DNA of 27,027 nt from Collodictyon triciliatum. Its lineage: Eukaryota; CRuMs. This document shows positions 1 through 17,000 of this stretch, piece after piece (the stretch's first letter is position 1; every line of letters begins with the position of its first letter). The translations under genes and the position numbers were made by a program. The notes beneath the pieces were generated by a model. The model saw nothing but the letters and a program-made list of their open reading frames with translations, had not been told where the DNA came from and did not search any database. The stretch is from positions 1 through 27,027 of the forward strand of contig JBHJMP010001000.1 in assembly GCA_043381765.1 (NCBI GenBank), given 5' to 3'.

Positions 1-197
1 AAAAAACAAAAAACAAAAAACAAAAAACAAAAAACAAAAAACAAAAAACAAAAAACAAAAAACAAAAAACAAAAAACAAAAAACAAAAAACAAAAAGAAA
101 AAAAAGAAAAGGAAAGAAGAAAAAACAAACAAAAAACAAAAAAGAAAAAGAAAAAGAAAAGGAAAGAAGAAAAAACAAACAAAAAACAAAAAAAAAA
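1..197. repeat. A-rich tandem repeat, (AAAAAAC)n then degenerate A/G-rich
   Basis: A heptamer of six A and one C runs from the window edge to about position 97. It decays into A-rich sequence with G interruptions (two near-identical copies of an AAAAAGAAAAGGAAAGAAG-like block) up to about 197. It lies just upstream of the VAMP7-like start codon, so it forms the 5' flank or 5' UTR of that gene. The left end is cut by the window, so its full length is unknown. Confidence 0.9.
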
Positions 198-226
198 GTG
201 GAGAAAACATGACATACCTCTGCAGA

Positions 227-1736
<1,510 letters not shown>

Positions 1737-2060
1737 TGTTCTGCTCCCCTGCCAGCCACCTATGCACAATATGCACAATACACGACACACAATACACACA
1801 CAGGAAATAAAGCGCGCATACTAGTATCATCTGCACACAAAGCAGCCTCGCAACCACAGCCTATTCCCTGCTTCTCCCGCCAAAGCGCCTTCCCCTTGTT
1901 CGGCTTTAACGCCACACATACACAAGCCCGCCTCAAGCAACAGAAGCCTTGCTCGGTCCTTCTCTCTTCGGTCCTTCTCTCTCCCATCCCTCTCGCGAGC
2001 CTCCTCTGACCTTTCTGCATCGCATGCCCCAAGGAAGAAGACGAAGCATCCGCCAAGCGC
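1737..2060. other. Intergenic: VAMP7 3' UTR and GT92 5' flank
   Basis: These 324 bp separate two co-oriented genes. A canonical AATAAA polyadenylation hexamer lies at 1806-1811, 70 nt after the VAMP7 stop. The rest is CA-rich then pyrimidine-rich sequence leading to the GT92 ATG at 2061. I see no further exon. Confidence 0.7.
1806..1811 (+). terminator. Polyadenylation signal AATAAA of the VAMP7 gene
   Basis: A consensus AATAAA 70 nt downstream of the stop codon, in a short intergenic gap before the next gene on the same strand. Confidence 0.6.
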
Positions 2061-3869
2061 ATGGGCCTTTCGAGGCGAGCCGCCTGCTTCGTGCTTGTGT
2101 CTGTGTTGGCACTCGCCCTGATTGTAAACAGCCTGCTTCTCCTGACGCGCGGGACCGTTGTCGTCCAGGCAGCCTTCACCGACGGATGTAAGTTTGCCCC
2201 CGTTCTGCCGCCCCTCGCCCTGGCCTTTTCCTCCACCGCACCGGCCCTTCTGTCTCGGCCACCAAGCGGCAGAAGGCAGCACGCACAGCATAACACGGCT
2301 TAACACGCAACAGACCCGCCCCACGAGATTCCGCTGCCCCACCTGAGCACAAACCGGAGCGCACCCGCACACGACCCGCACCAGTTTGCAAGCTACGCGG
2401 ACGATCCCGACCACGCCGCAAAGTTCGACACGGCGTTTGCAGCCCGCTTCACGGGGCGGCAGTACGAGGCGACCTGCGTGTTTCCGTGCACCCGGGGCGG
2501 GCCCTTTGCCTTCCACCTGGACAAGGGCGACTCGTGCCTCCGTGACTCCGCCTGCGTCTTCCGCAGCCACCGCTCCGCCACTCTCCACCGCACGCTGGCC
2601 CAATGCACCAGTCCGGCTCTGGCTCTCTGTCCCACGCCCTACGCGACCGACTGCTCCATGTTCTCCTACAACAGCTGGAACGTCTCTCTCCAGACAAAGC
2701 GCTCCGCCCTCTCCATCTACTACACCCTGCTTGTGGTCAGCAAAGCCCGCCCCTTCAAAGTCCTCTCCATACTTCCCCACGCAAACCCATACTACTTTCT
2801 CGTTGTCTCCTACTATCTTCCCGCCTTTGTCCGGCACGACCGCTGCAACCAGCTCTACTGCGTCTATGAATCCGGAGCCGGCCAGATCCAGGAATTCAAG
2901 GCTTATCTGGGCGACTTTACGTTTGCCTTTTGCCCAAAACCTTCCCTTCCTTCTCACCAAAACAGCTCCTTGCGACTCACATACGACCACAAGGTCTTCT
3001 CCTTCCCGCACCCGGTTCGTGCAGCAAGGACCAACCGCAACCTGCCACTCGTCGACTTAAGCATCTGCACCATGGTCCGCATGGAGGGCTCTAATCTGCG
3101 AGAGTGGATAGAATACCACACCATCGTCGGGGTCAGCCGCTTCATCATCTACGACAACAATCAGAAGCCGGACTCTAAAATGAACCGCATTCTGCGTGGC
3201 TATGCTGACAGGGTGGTCGTGGTGAAATGGAAGCATCGCCATTCTCAGGCCGCTGGGCTCACCGATTGTATCCATCGCTATGGAAAGTACACAAGATGGT
3301 TTGCATTTGTCGATGTTGACGAGTTTCTTGTTCCTCGACCTCCGTTCAATGACATCGTCCGGCCTCTGAAGGAAAAATATGAGGATGAAAGCTACCTCCT
3401 CCCGAGATGGATAACATTCGGCCCATGTCTTGCAGAGGGTCGACAAAAAGACAAACTAATCATGGAAATGTGCCGAAACACAACAGATGTGAAAGGGAAA
3501 AAGGCTATGGCGAAGCCCATATTCCGTCCCTCTCATGTGAGCGGGATGTACGGATTTAGCCCTCACGAAGTTCGGCTCACTGCCAACATCGGCACGTTAA
3601 AAAGAACAAATCCAGGAATGCATACGAAGGGTGTTTTGGATATATATCATTACCGATACCGAACGTGGCCAGAGTTCCGCAAGAGGCGGCTAGGAGATAC
3701 TGCCGCACGCACGTTGCATCGGAGTGAAAAAGATGTCAAGCGAATGTGGACGGCTGCCGTGAAGGGTGCTGAGTACTTTCCCGACTCCAAAAATATGATA
3801 TTGCGGTTCCTTCCTGACGTCAAATCAGCCCTGTCCAGAAACGCGGTGAATGACAATTCATCTGCCTGA
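2061..3869 (+). CDS. Type II membrane glycosyltransferase, GT92 (DUF23) family, 560 aa
   Basis: A predicted Golgi glycosyltransferase of the GT92 family, whose characterised members are galactosyltransferases; the acceptor here is unknown. Exons are 2061-2187 and 2314-3869, joined by a 126-nt GTAAGT...CAG intron after codon 42 (phase 1), giving 560 residues. The N-terminus MGLSRRAACFVLVSVLALAL is a basic start plus one hydrophobic helix, i.e. a type II signal anchor. A luminal stem rich in P, H and A follows. The catalytic half has the family signatures ICTMVRMEGSNLREWIEYH, then GVSRFIIYDN and then FAFVDVDEFLVPR, with the metal-binding DxD. Towards the end is HYRYRTWPEFRKRR. An ATTAAA hexamer at 3891-3896 is the likely poly(A) signal. 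GC-rich codon use matches the VAMP7 gene and contrasts with the AT-rich genes to the right. Confidence 0.92.
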
Positions 3870-3890
3870 TGTATGTAGAACTAGGCCACC

Positions 3891-3896
3891 ATTAAA
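3891..3896 (+). terminator. Candidate polyadenylation signal ATTAAA of the GT92 gene
   Basis: The common AATAAA variant, 22 nt after the GT92 stop codon; sequence becomes AT-rich and repetitive immediately after. Confidence 0.45.
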
Positions 3897-3964
3897 TTAT
3901 TCCTTATCCCTATTCACTGAGAAAGAATAATTATTTTGATTTGGTTAATTTTGGTTTTTCTTGA

Positions 3965-4091
<127 letters not shown>

Positions 4092-4299
4092 ATTATTATT
4101 GGTCGTTGTTGTCCATATGGAGATATTTGCCTCGTTTTTTGTCACCCTTTGCCGCTTTAGATGGGTTACTTTTATATTTTTCAGCCAAACGTTACAAGAA
4201 AGTGGTTGCATGGCTTAGAATGGAATTTCACTCATGTTTACGCCGCTGAAGAAAGCGACCAGATTCAGTCAATTTGTCTTTTGTCTTTCTTTTTGGTTT

Positions 4300-4377
4300 T
4301 ATTTTTTGTTTTTGTTTTTGTTTTTGTTTTTGTTTTTGTTTTTGTTTTTGTTTTTGTTTTTGTTTTTGTTTTTGTTT
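4300..4377. repeat. (TTTTTG)n hexanucleotide repeat, about 12 copies
   Basis: A tandem repeat in intergenic AT-rich DNA. It gives artefactual FVFVFV-type frames on plus and QKQKQK-type frames on minus. Confidence 0.95.
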
Positions 4378-4644
4378 ATGTGAAGGGAGAGATATTTGGT
4401 ATGCCATTGCACCCGGCAAAAAAAAAAAAAAAAGGGCAAATACTAATAAAAATGAAAAGTTCCAGAATCAACTTCAACTTGAACGAAGAGAATTGTAACC
4501 ATCGCTCATAAAATTGAGTTGTCAAATAATTGTTCAAAGCATCAGCAAGATGGACGAAGGAAAGAGGTTTTTGTTGGTAGATTGAAAAAGGAACAAAAGA
4601 AAAAACGAGTAAATCCGAGTATTCGAAAGTTACTAAGGTGTGGC

Positions 4645-5310
4645 TTAGGGAGTGGGACCATCCGAATCAGTGATTTGATTTGCTCCATTTGCTTGGGTAT
4701 ATGCCTGTGGTTGTCGAATTGTCCGATAAACAAGGTTGCTTGGTGCAGGTGTGTTCGGGTGGACGTTGCCATCAAATATTTCAGGTATATACGGGTGCAT
4801 ATCTGGAAGCTGAGCCAATAGGAGAAAGTCAACGTCATGCTCTGGTGCAACATTCATGTCCGCCAAAGAGTCGTGTGTAGCCGTCAATACAGCGTTGCTT
4901 GCCTCCAGATCATCATCTGTGCTCAATGCAGAATCCGAATCCAATTCTGACTTATGATAAATATCTGTATCCGTACCAACACCTTCGCTTGCGACTGCCC
5001 CATGAGCAGAAGCAATACCTGTAGATGCGGGCGTTGGTTGGTTAAGGTGGGTGATTTGGGGAATTGTAGAGTGGCCCAAGAGAACTGCCTGGGTTTTAAA
5101 TGAGATTAAATCAAGGAATTAATGAGGTTTTTTTTCTTTCGTCAATGATGCGAGAGTATATACAAGTTGTCACACGAATAGACGTAACAAACCGTTGGTA
5201 GAACGTTGGGTTGAAAATCTCTCATATTCATGGTGGCCAAGAGCAAGCTGATGGGAGGTGGACGCGCATTAAGTTTGGGTCCGTGTGGGCAATTCATCGG
5301 ATTGACTGCA
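4645..5310 (-). CDS. Unidentified gene, two 3'-terminal exons (partial)
   Basis: The last exon is 4645-5088 (148 codons with the TAA stop), preceded by an AAAACCCAG acceptor. The exon before it is about 5193-5310; its donor after 5193 (GTTTGT) and a 104-nt intron keep frame at phase 0. Its upstream acceptor is either CATAG (exon starting 5310) or TGCAG (5305). The encoded tail of about 185 residues is rich in S, T, P, D and N (e.g. SELDSDSALSTDDDLEASN), looks disordered and acidic, and ends TDSDGPTP. I do not recognise a domain. A possible upstream exon is 5838-5960, with a very strong polypyrimidine-CTGTGCAG acceptor and a 41-codon frame containing VFLNACGNARSATNN. The link between it and 5310 is not resolved. 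This could be the C-terminus of any regulatory or membrane protein. Confidence 0.35.
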
Positions 5311-8300
5311 CTATGGCTTTTGAATCAGTGTGAACTCCCGCACCAAATACGAATTAAAGTGCAGAGAAGGAATTAAATCAGCACAATATGGATATTATAA
5401 TTTTCTCACATCAGTCGATGCCACTGTGCCTAATCAGAGCTTGGGCTCAAGTTTTTCTTGAATTTTTTTTTCTATCGATTAGAGAGGTCGGGATTGATTC
5501 ATGTGAACATATATACCAAACGCAATTACAAAGGGACTGCAGTGTTTTTTTTTCTTTTTCCCTTTTTCCAGCGATTGTTACAGGGCTGGGAGTTGTGAAA
5601 ACCTCGCGGAAACTCGACCCTTTTCTTGTTTTTACTAGGTCTATAATCGCGCCAGTATTAGAGACCCGGCAACTACAAGCCTGCAGCTTGTTCGCAACCC
5701 TGTGTATATGAGTATATCCGGCCTTCCCGAAGAATCCAGAGAAGCCGCCCGGAATGTTCCGACCAAATATAGTTGCACTCATTATGCCTTTGGAAGTCGC
5801 ATGCAATTCGCAGACGGTTTTATGATCACAAATACACAAAAGTAGAAAACAAATCGAATGGGATTAGTTTTTCGATAATGTTGTTGGTTGCGCTTCGGGC
5901 ATTCCCGCAAGCGTTTAAAAAGACTATCTCGCAGGCGATTTCTAATGACCGGGAGCGTGTCTGCACAGAACCAAGGACTTCAGAAAGAAAAAAAGAAGCG
6001 AAAATGAAGGTTGAGCAAATCTTGACGCTTGCAAGTGACTATGCTACAGCCTGTTGATTGGGTGATTAGTGGAGTAAATACAATTTATCTCACCCTATAA
6101 AAAAACCTACGACGGACGGATTCTTTGTGTAGTCGATTACAAATAATGAGGCGCCACTTTATTGTTTTGCCGCGATTTCCGACTAGTCATTCATATCCGC
6201 CGCACAAAAGCTGGCATACATCTATGAGTGACCATTAACACGCAAAAGGGTCACCAAAACAGAAAAACAGGAAAGTTGCCATTTTAAACCATGAGATTTA
6301 ACAAAACGACAAAACAAGAGCAATACAAGAATACTCAAAGCTGAAGCACCTACCAGCTTAACCATGGTAACATTTCATGTTTTCAGGAAGAATATGAGGA
6401 ACTTTGGCTTCACTGTCTGATTTTCCCGATAACTAGCTCCTTTCTATCACTGAAATGCTTTATCGCATTGATTGCTGTTATAAGTGAAGCCTCTTTTGAG
6501 ATAAAAAAGTATAAAAGAATTATAAAGTCTTTTCAGAGAAGCGTGTTATTGTTGTAGTTGACGATGCCACGAGATGAATCTCATATCAAATCCGCTGAGG
6601 AAAATCATTCGTTTTTAATCAATTTTGTGAAAATGTTTTGCATCTGATTTACGCTCTTTGTGTCCGGCTGGTCTATTGGGTATCAACATTTCAAAGCAGC
6701 ACCCCACCTCTACAAATCTATGAATGGAACCACGATTGGCATCATAATAAAACAGTTAGAAATAAACTGTAAAGACTTTTTTTGATGAATTCAACATCAT
6801 CAGTTTCCCCTTTTTATTTGAGTTTTCCTTTATATTGCTTCAAACTCCATGCTGCAAGTAAATGATGATTGGCCTGCATCACATAGACGTTTCATAGTCC
6901 TTATTTGTTGTCCGTTTGAAATCCTGAACGCACAGCACATTAATAACCAGGCATGACCACTCTCTCATTGTGTCTCTCTTGATTGTTCTCGTTCCTTGCG
7001 GGAAGGGTTAGCGCTTCGTATTTCTCTTTGATACAGGAGGAATAATTTCATAAAGTCACGGGAAGAAAAAAAAATGCAGTTTATACAAAATATCTTACAG
7101 AAACAAAGCAAAGGAAATGTCCACACGGTTCGTTGAGTCAGGTATTTGATGCACTTTTCCGACTTTGTTCCATTAGTTATCCTGGCTTTTGTGCAATCTG
7201 GTGGCACCGGTTCTAGATTATTTTATTTTATTTTTATTTTTTTTTAGTATCCGGCAAGTAATTCGCGATGATGGATTCTTCTATGGGCTCCGATTTCACT
7301 CTTGATTATTTTTAAATCTGCGACCCATCAAACAGGGCAACATAGACACTGCCGAGAAGCGCCTTTTTTTTTTTCACATCATTTCTCAGTATCGTCCTCG
7401 CACACAAGATGTAATTCTACCAGGCAGCAACATTCCTTTGTCGTATGATACTTTTCTTCGGTCTCAATCAAATGCGCCTTTTGGAAATCAATTACCAGGG
7501 TAAATAAGGCCTTAATAATGATTTTGCTGTACTTTAACCATTGTTCTGGGGGCTTCTTTTTCCTTTCCTTTCCCTTTTTTTTCTTGAGAGAGAAAGGAAA
7601 ATTGGGTGGATATCTCCTCCACCGAATGGGAATTTTGTCGATTGCTCAATAAATTTGTATTTTCTTGTGCACCGATGCATTTTGTTTGTATAAATTGAAT
7701 TATTTTTTTTTTTATTTTTCTGATACTATCATCTCGCCGGTATATAGTCGAGATTGATAAACCTCAAAATAAAGGCATAGCCTCATCGAACGGGAAAAGG
7801 TGATGACTATTTACTAGGACTATTTCATCACCCAACGATATCAACGCCCGACACCAGCAACGAATAATAGTTTAGTGGTGGATATATGCATGCTCAAAAT
7901 TATGGACGCCTTGGATGGAGACTAGCACGCCCATCACAGATATGATCATAAAATATTTTTACTTTTCGTTTGCTTGTTCGTTTTTTGTTGGTTTTTTTTT
8001 TTTTAAGGAAGACAGACTGTGATGTTCAACATGTTTGAGTGATGCCAAAAGAAAGCAACAGAGTTCATGGAAAGGAAATGAGCCAGTGTAAAAAAATGAT
8101 ATATTTTGAAAGAATTCTCTCAAACCAGACACCAGCTAATATTCATACGGAATTCTTGATCGGCCGCGACACAAGGAATACCCCAGAACACATATCGTAA
8201 ATACTTAATCTACACTTTGTGTGATTCGATTGGGTATGGTTCGGCTGCCACATGACAAAATACACTTCAGGCCAACGCGCATCGAGGTTGTTGCTTACAT

Positions 8301-8398
8301 CATCGATTTATGTATAAAAGTTGCTTCAGTAATGTCTACACTAGAATAATATATGGAATGCACAAGAACAGAGCAGAGAAGGTACCACAGCAGACCGC
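5311..8398. other. AT-rich region without a confident gene
   Basis: About 3.1 kb of mostly AT-rich sequence with many poly-T runs. On the minus strand there are isolated open stretches with splice-like edges: 5838-5960 with a strong acceptor; around 5700-5790, reading NIPGGFSGFFG; and around 7085-7150, with a GTAAGATAT donor. They may be exons of the unidentified gene ending at 4645, but I cannot chain them in frame or match them to a family. I see no RNA gene or mobile-element protein here. Confidence 0.5.
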
Positions 8399-11521
<3,123 letters not shown>

Positions 11522-11934
11522 CAACTCATACGGCCAATCTGAATCGTTCAGCCTTTCTTGTATGCGAACACAAAAACTATACATACATCAAACTATGTCA
11601 ATTTATCATATTTTTATCTATTATATTGAATGCATAAAAAAACCAAGCAACAAAGCCTTTTTATATCAATTTTTATCAATGCTAATATTGTTTTATCTTT
11701 TAAATTATTTATTGAAAAATGAGGCAATAAGTACTTCATAGCATGAACTGGAGTTGAAAATATTATCATAAAAGAATCGCCTTCATTTCTGTATAAATAA
11801 CCCTGGTTATGGCGCACTTCCTAAATGGTTGTTTGATAAAGGCAGTGTGGAATGGTTACTGATTGTTCTGAACGAATAAGTGTATTATTATCAAGCGCGT
11901 GTTACATCTCTAAGTTGTATGGATAAGGTATGCT
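11522..11934. other. Intergenic between the two TKL kinase genes
   Basis: These 413 AT-rich bases separate the stop of the receptor kinase (11935) from the modelled start of the cytoplasmic kinase (11521), both on minus. The sequence must hold the receptor-kinase 3' UTR and the cytoplasmic-kinase promoter. I see no exon or clear signal beyond AT-rich hexamers. Confidence 0.55.
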
Positions 11935-14052
11935 TTAAACCTGTCGCATGATGTCATTATGGTGAAGAATAGCCTGTGCAGTGGTTTCCGGAATGTCTTC
12001 CCATAGTGAATCAGACTCCCATATCTTGGACGCAACAACACACAAATCGCCACTAGGAACCTTCGGCTGTTGATCCATCGCTTGCTATATGATTAAATCA
12101 AACACTTGTAAAGATGTGGAATTATATCACACCAGTTCTTAAGGCTATTTACGTATCCCAACTATGTGGCAAATTTGGTACCCTTTCTTTTTTTTTTAAA
12201 AAAAAAAAAAAGCAACCTTGAATGATACAAATGATGTGGATGCAGATGTCGATGATTCTCGCAGCATCTATTGTATATACGAACATAGGTGTTACTTCAT
12301 TTCTTTCATTTGTCCATTTCAAAAAAAATAATCTCGCAGTGTGTTAAAAAAAAAAGTAATCGGAGGTATGTATAACATACACTGAGATCTTTTAGTATTT
12401 GTGTGAAAGTTGGCCTTGCAGTGGGGTCAGCAGTCCAGCAGCGCTCAATTAGATCCCGAATCGATGGTGAAGAATCTGGGTCGAACTTTGGCCGAAGACC
12501 TGATGTGGCCACTTGAACTGGGACGGAGATAGGGTTTTCTACATCATAATACGGGTCCTTCCGTGTCAGGATTTCCCACATAATAATGCCGAAACTATAC
12601 ACGTCCGCAGCGTTGCGATACTCTCCTCCAGAAATAACCTCAGGAGCCAACCACATCAAGCTTCCAATGTTTTCTGCATTTTCATTGCTATTTCTCGAAA
12701 TAGAAAGCCCAAAATCGCTGTGTGTGTGTGTGTGTTTTTTTTTTTTGAAACTTATTTAATATAACAAACTCATAAATGTAAAAGGTGATGGAATGTGTAA
12801 ATACTAAAGAACCAGAAAGCTTTTACAGATACAGGACAAGAAAAAAAAAACCTAATCTTCAAGTGGAGTCTTTCATCGCGCTATATATAAGGATTAACAT
12901 ATTATTAGTTCGAATGTATTGGTTTTATTATGATTTCTCTAAAGTGACTATTACATGTTTGATTCTCGAGTAACGATTATCATAACTGACATACCAAAAT
13001 ATTGGGACTCTTCAGATCACGGTGAAGGATTACAGGATTAGACAGATGTAAATACTGCATACCTAAATGTTTGATCCATCTTGATTTAAATTTAGGTGTG
13101 GAAATAAGACGAGGCGATAAAAAAGAAAGGTAGATAATTTTTTAAAATTTTGAGCTAGGATACGTCGTCCTTATCATATCATGCATGAGGACAATTCACA
13201 CCACACTGTTACCTTTTGCAATGTCAAGATAAAATTGAAGCCGCTGTCTTTTGTTCATCGTCATGTTTTCGTCGTGAATCAAATCATATAAATTTCCCAC
13301 GAGCAATTCGCATATTATGCATAGGTTTGGCGGTTCAACACAAGCACCCATGTACAGCACAATGTTTGGATGGCGCATATCTCTGGTTTTTTTTTTTTTG
13401 ATTTTTTGGAGAAACAATTAACATCGTATCAAGTGTTAAACGGCACGTTTGCGCTAGTCAGGGGCACATTTCTCCTCTTTCATTCAGTTTCTAATCTAGC
13501 ATGCGTTTTGTTTGACGATTCATTGTTCATTAATGATGTAAGCTAGAAAGAGACTTACACCATGGATGATACTTCAGAGACAAACTCATTCATCACTTGG
13601 TTGGATGACATGGCTTTCGTGATTTTTTTCACTGCGACAGAAGTCCCTCTCCACTGACCCTCATATACCTGCAAATATATATAATCGTGGGCTTTTACAG
13701 TTATATTGATGAGTAATAAGATTATGTGCATTATGAACTGTCAAGGCCTTTCAGACTGCTCATGAAGATGTATTTTGTGATGGGATTTATGCAAATATCG
13801 AAAGACGAAGAAAATGACGTGAATAAGTGGCTGAAAAAAAATAATGTGCTTCATTTACATCGCCAAAACTTCCTGTGCCAATCAACCGCCCAAGCTTCAA
13901 ATCTTTGAAGGAAACTTCCATGAAGATGTTGCGATTTCGTTTTTTCATTTCATCCATTGCTTTTTTGTACCAGAACCCGGCAACGAGTCCCACAATCATC
14001 AAAAATCCAGCACCTCCCCCAACACTTGCCGTAATAGTCATCCGCAAGTGGT
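11935..14052 (-). other. Receptor transmembrane helix, TKL kinase domain and C-tail
   Basis: Exons: 13859-14052, 13559-13668, 13213-13382, 12995-13062, 12852-12880 (29 nt), 12383-12717 and 11935-12080 (TAA). The first exon holds the membrane helix, a basic stop-transfer (KKAMDEMKKRNRN) and the glycine loop GRLIGTGSFGD. Then come VYEGQWRGTSVAVKK with the catalytic Lys, SEVSSM helix C, DMRHPNIVLYMGACVEPPNL, LDIAKGMQYLHLSNP and HRDLKSPNIL. The 29-nt microexon supplies the beta strands before ISDFGLSIS. MWLAPEVISGGEYRNAADVY and TARPTFTQILKDL complete the lobe. All catalytic residues are present, so an active TKL kinase is expected. The tail repeats a Trp/acidic pattern, IWESDSLWEDIPE. The last acceptor (GCAAG at 12081) is chosen by frame and is not a strong site. 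Confidence 0.9.
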
Positions 14053-17000
14053 CTATGTATTAATGTCTTAGAACATCTAATCGAAGGATATGAGATATAT
14101 GAACCTGAAACTCTGTTCTGATTCCCTTACTGAAAATAGAATAGAGGCAAAAAAAATAAAGCCACACAAAAATAGTAATGGCTGGAATTATAAATAATTA
14201 GAAAATAGTAGACCTTCGGGGGGATGGTCAGGACAAGACGGCTACAAAGGATTGCGATAAGTGATTTTGATTTTAAACAATTATAGTCAGTCTTACATTA
14301 TATGACCAGGTGCAAACGGTAAAAATAATTTGAAAACGAGTCTAAAGTATGCAATCGTAGTGAATAGATATACGAACATGACCAGGAGGTTCAGAGCACA
14401 ATACACATTTGCCTAAATGCAGGTAATAATTTTGCACACAGACGCATATTCCATCGGGTGATATGAATGAATGGGACGGACAAGCTTTTTTTTTTTTGGG
14501 TGTGTGTGTGCGTGCAATTTATTATATGTAAATTATAATGTTAGAAAAAATCAACAAGTATGTATACCATTATTACACTATGCATGGCAAATTGTAAACA
14601 AAAGCTGAATGGAATAATGGAGACCTGCGTGCATGATGTTAAATCCTTCGCATTCATCACAAGCATAAGGATATTGGCGTGTATTCTCCTTACTGGAAAA
14701 ATGAACTACAAATCCACCTGGACTGAACAAGGAGATATTGCTTTCATTTTTTCCAAATTGTTTATAGATCCACTCGTTTGTTGTGTTTAATGTCGACACT
14801 TGAGCATAGTTTGCAATTTGAACACTAAATGTTGTTTTGGATGATTGACGTTACTTTTGAAAAATCGTAAAGGAGTGTGAACTCAAAGTAATATATATCC
14901 CGAATGATATGAAAAGGAGTTTTGGTCTTGTGAAAATTATGTTACAAATAATGGGAATCAATGTGTGAAGCATACAAATCTGTTTGCCTCAATGTTGTAT
15001 TTAGTAGAATGAAAGTTGCAGACGGTAAGACCCAAGTGCATTCTGAGTTTGCTAAATAGTTTGCAAGGCCACTGCCATCATCAAAAGAGCGCGACATTAA
15101 TGAGCTCGGAACAACTTTTGGATACCGTTCATTACAAAAACCTGGCGTGTTTATGAAAGAGGGAAAGATGATGAGTTTACATTTAAAGTAAGGAGTTTGA
15201 ATGGGAAAAGAGCCCATTTACGTTGAATATACAATGCTTGTTTGGTTTTTTTTTAAAAAAAAAAAGTCGGTGGAATTAATACCTGGTTTATATGCAACCA
15301 CTTGATTGGTAAGGGAGTAATCATCATAGCCCCCAAACATCACCACAACATCACCAAAACCTCCACCTTTGTTGAAATAGCGACTTCGATAGGCCAAGGG
15401 CGGCTCTTGAAAATACAGAGTGCTTGCTCTAAGCATATCTTTTGAAGGCAAATCGATCACACACTATTGGCAATAATAGAAAGAAAAAAGAAGCAAACAT
15501 ACTGCAAAATATGTCAAAATTTAAATTTCATACATGCCTTGGACTTGTCATACAAAAATAGAGAATAAATACATGCCTTGTTGGAGAATGATTCCGCTTC
15601 TTTTAGAAGACTTTGCATCCCCAAATGCACCAAAAATAACAACAAAATTACTGAACGGGACGAGTATTCCTTTGGACACAGACGGAAATCCAGCTTTGAA
15701 CAGGATATCCAACTTAGACCACGTGTTTTTTGCTGGTAAATTTGAATCGTATAAAAATGTTAGATGTATGTGGCTAGATGACTCGAAAAGTATGAATTGC
15801 TAAAGTGTTGTTGGATTCTTCGTATTTGTTCAAGATATTCTGACAAAGGAATAGCCACCTAAATCCAAAACCCAGATATCGTTATAGAATAATCCTTGGA
15901 ATGATTCACCACCACACAATAGAATCTTGTTGTCATCAATTGAGGCTGCGAGGGCATATTTTCGTAGAGGCTTTGTGTATGTTGACATCTTTAGTTTGTG
16001 TGCGTGTAATAATGCAAGTGAAGAGGTCTTACCGGGTCATTTGACGAGGAAGGGTTTGAATCCATTATCCATGATGTGAATGAGAAGTCGAAGACAGATG
16101 AATACATTTCAAATCCACGAAGGCCTTCATTGAGCTAGTGAAGTGTAGTAATTTTATTGCTTTTAATTTTTTTTAAAAAAAAAAAAGGATTACCGGACTA
16201 TATTAAAATTAGATGTTTCCTTCTTGAATCTCATTCATCAAAAATAACACTTCCAATTACAGTAAATATATACATATATGATTCATGAATGCTATTTGTA
16301 TGCCAATATACTTTTCCTCCCCAAAAAAAGATGTGTGAATTCATCTGGGCGAATGAAATTCCATCACGATTAAGTGGTCGTTGATTAAGGGTCAGCGTGC
16401 TGTTGAACTTAGATTTATACCATTTATTTGAATCTAGATACCGTTTCGTTTTATTAGTTTAGATAGAACATTTGTTTTATTTTTTTTTTTTGAGGTGAAG
16501 AAATCAATCAAATTATTCAAACGAACCGAGCCTATGTACGGAAATTTATCATAAAGCGAGCGGTATGATATGCAAACTGCAAAATAGACAAACCCAGGTG
16601 AAACTTCCATATCATAGTTTCCACCTCTGTTACATATGTCCTTCCACCAAATATGTAAATGAATTCTCCGTAATATCCTATTGCAGCGTTGGCTCTTTCT
16701 GTTGGAAGGTTACTACCGGAGCCATCTCTGCTCAACAGATTCCACGTCGAATTGACTAAAATGAAAAATATTATAAATATGCAATTATCTTCCTTCGGAA
16801 GAAATCCTGTCAATCGCTTCTTTCATACTGGGAATTGGCGCTATGAAACCATTTTGATTATGGTTTCCATTCGTACACAAATTATAGTTGGTATAATGAT
16901 TTGAGTTAAAAGAATTTTGTTTTGTCGTTTGTGCGTTATACCTAACGAGAAACTCCAAACGTCGTTTAGAAGGATTTCTTCAATATATATTGTCGATCCG

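Noticed and set aside
1827-3011. A 394-codon minus-strand open frame opposite the GT92 gene
   Set aside because: It is antisense to a well-supported GT92 coding sequence; its length follows from GC-rich codon bias and it shows no domain.
2478-3869. Starting the glycosyltransferase at 2478
   Set aside because: That codon is GTG. The frame is open upstream to an acceptor at 2313 and continues into an exon with an ATG and a signal anchor.
5447-5839. A minus-strand 130-codon frame reading NIPGGFSGFFGKAGY
   Set aside because: It looked domain-like at first, but I could match it to no family and could not splice it in frame to 4645-5310. It is mentioned only as a possible exon.
6965-7207. An 80-codon minus-strand open frame
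   Set aside because: Its composition is ordinary AT-rich, with no recognisable motif. Only a short part has splice-like edges, and I could not link it to a neighbour.
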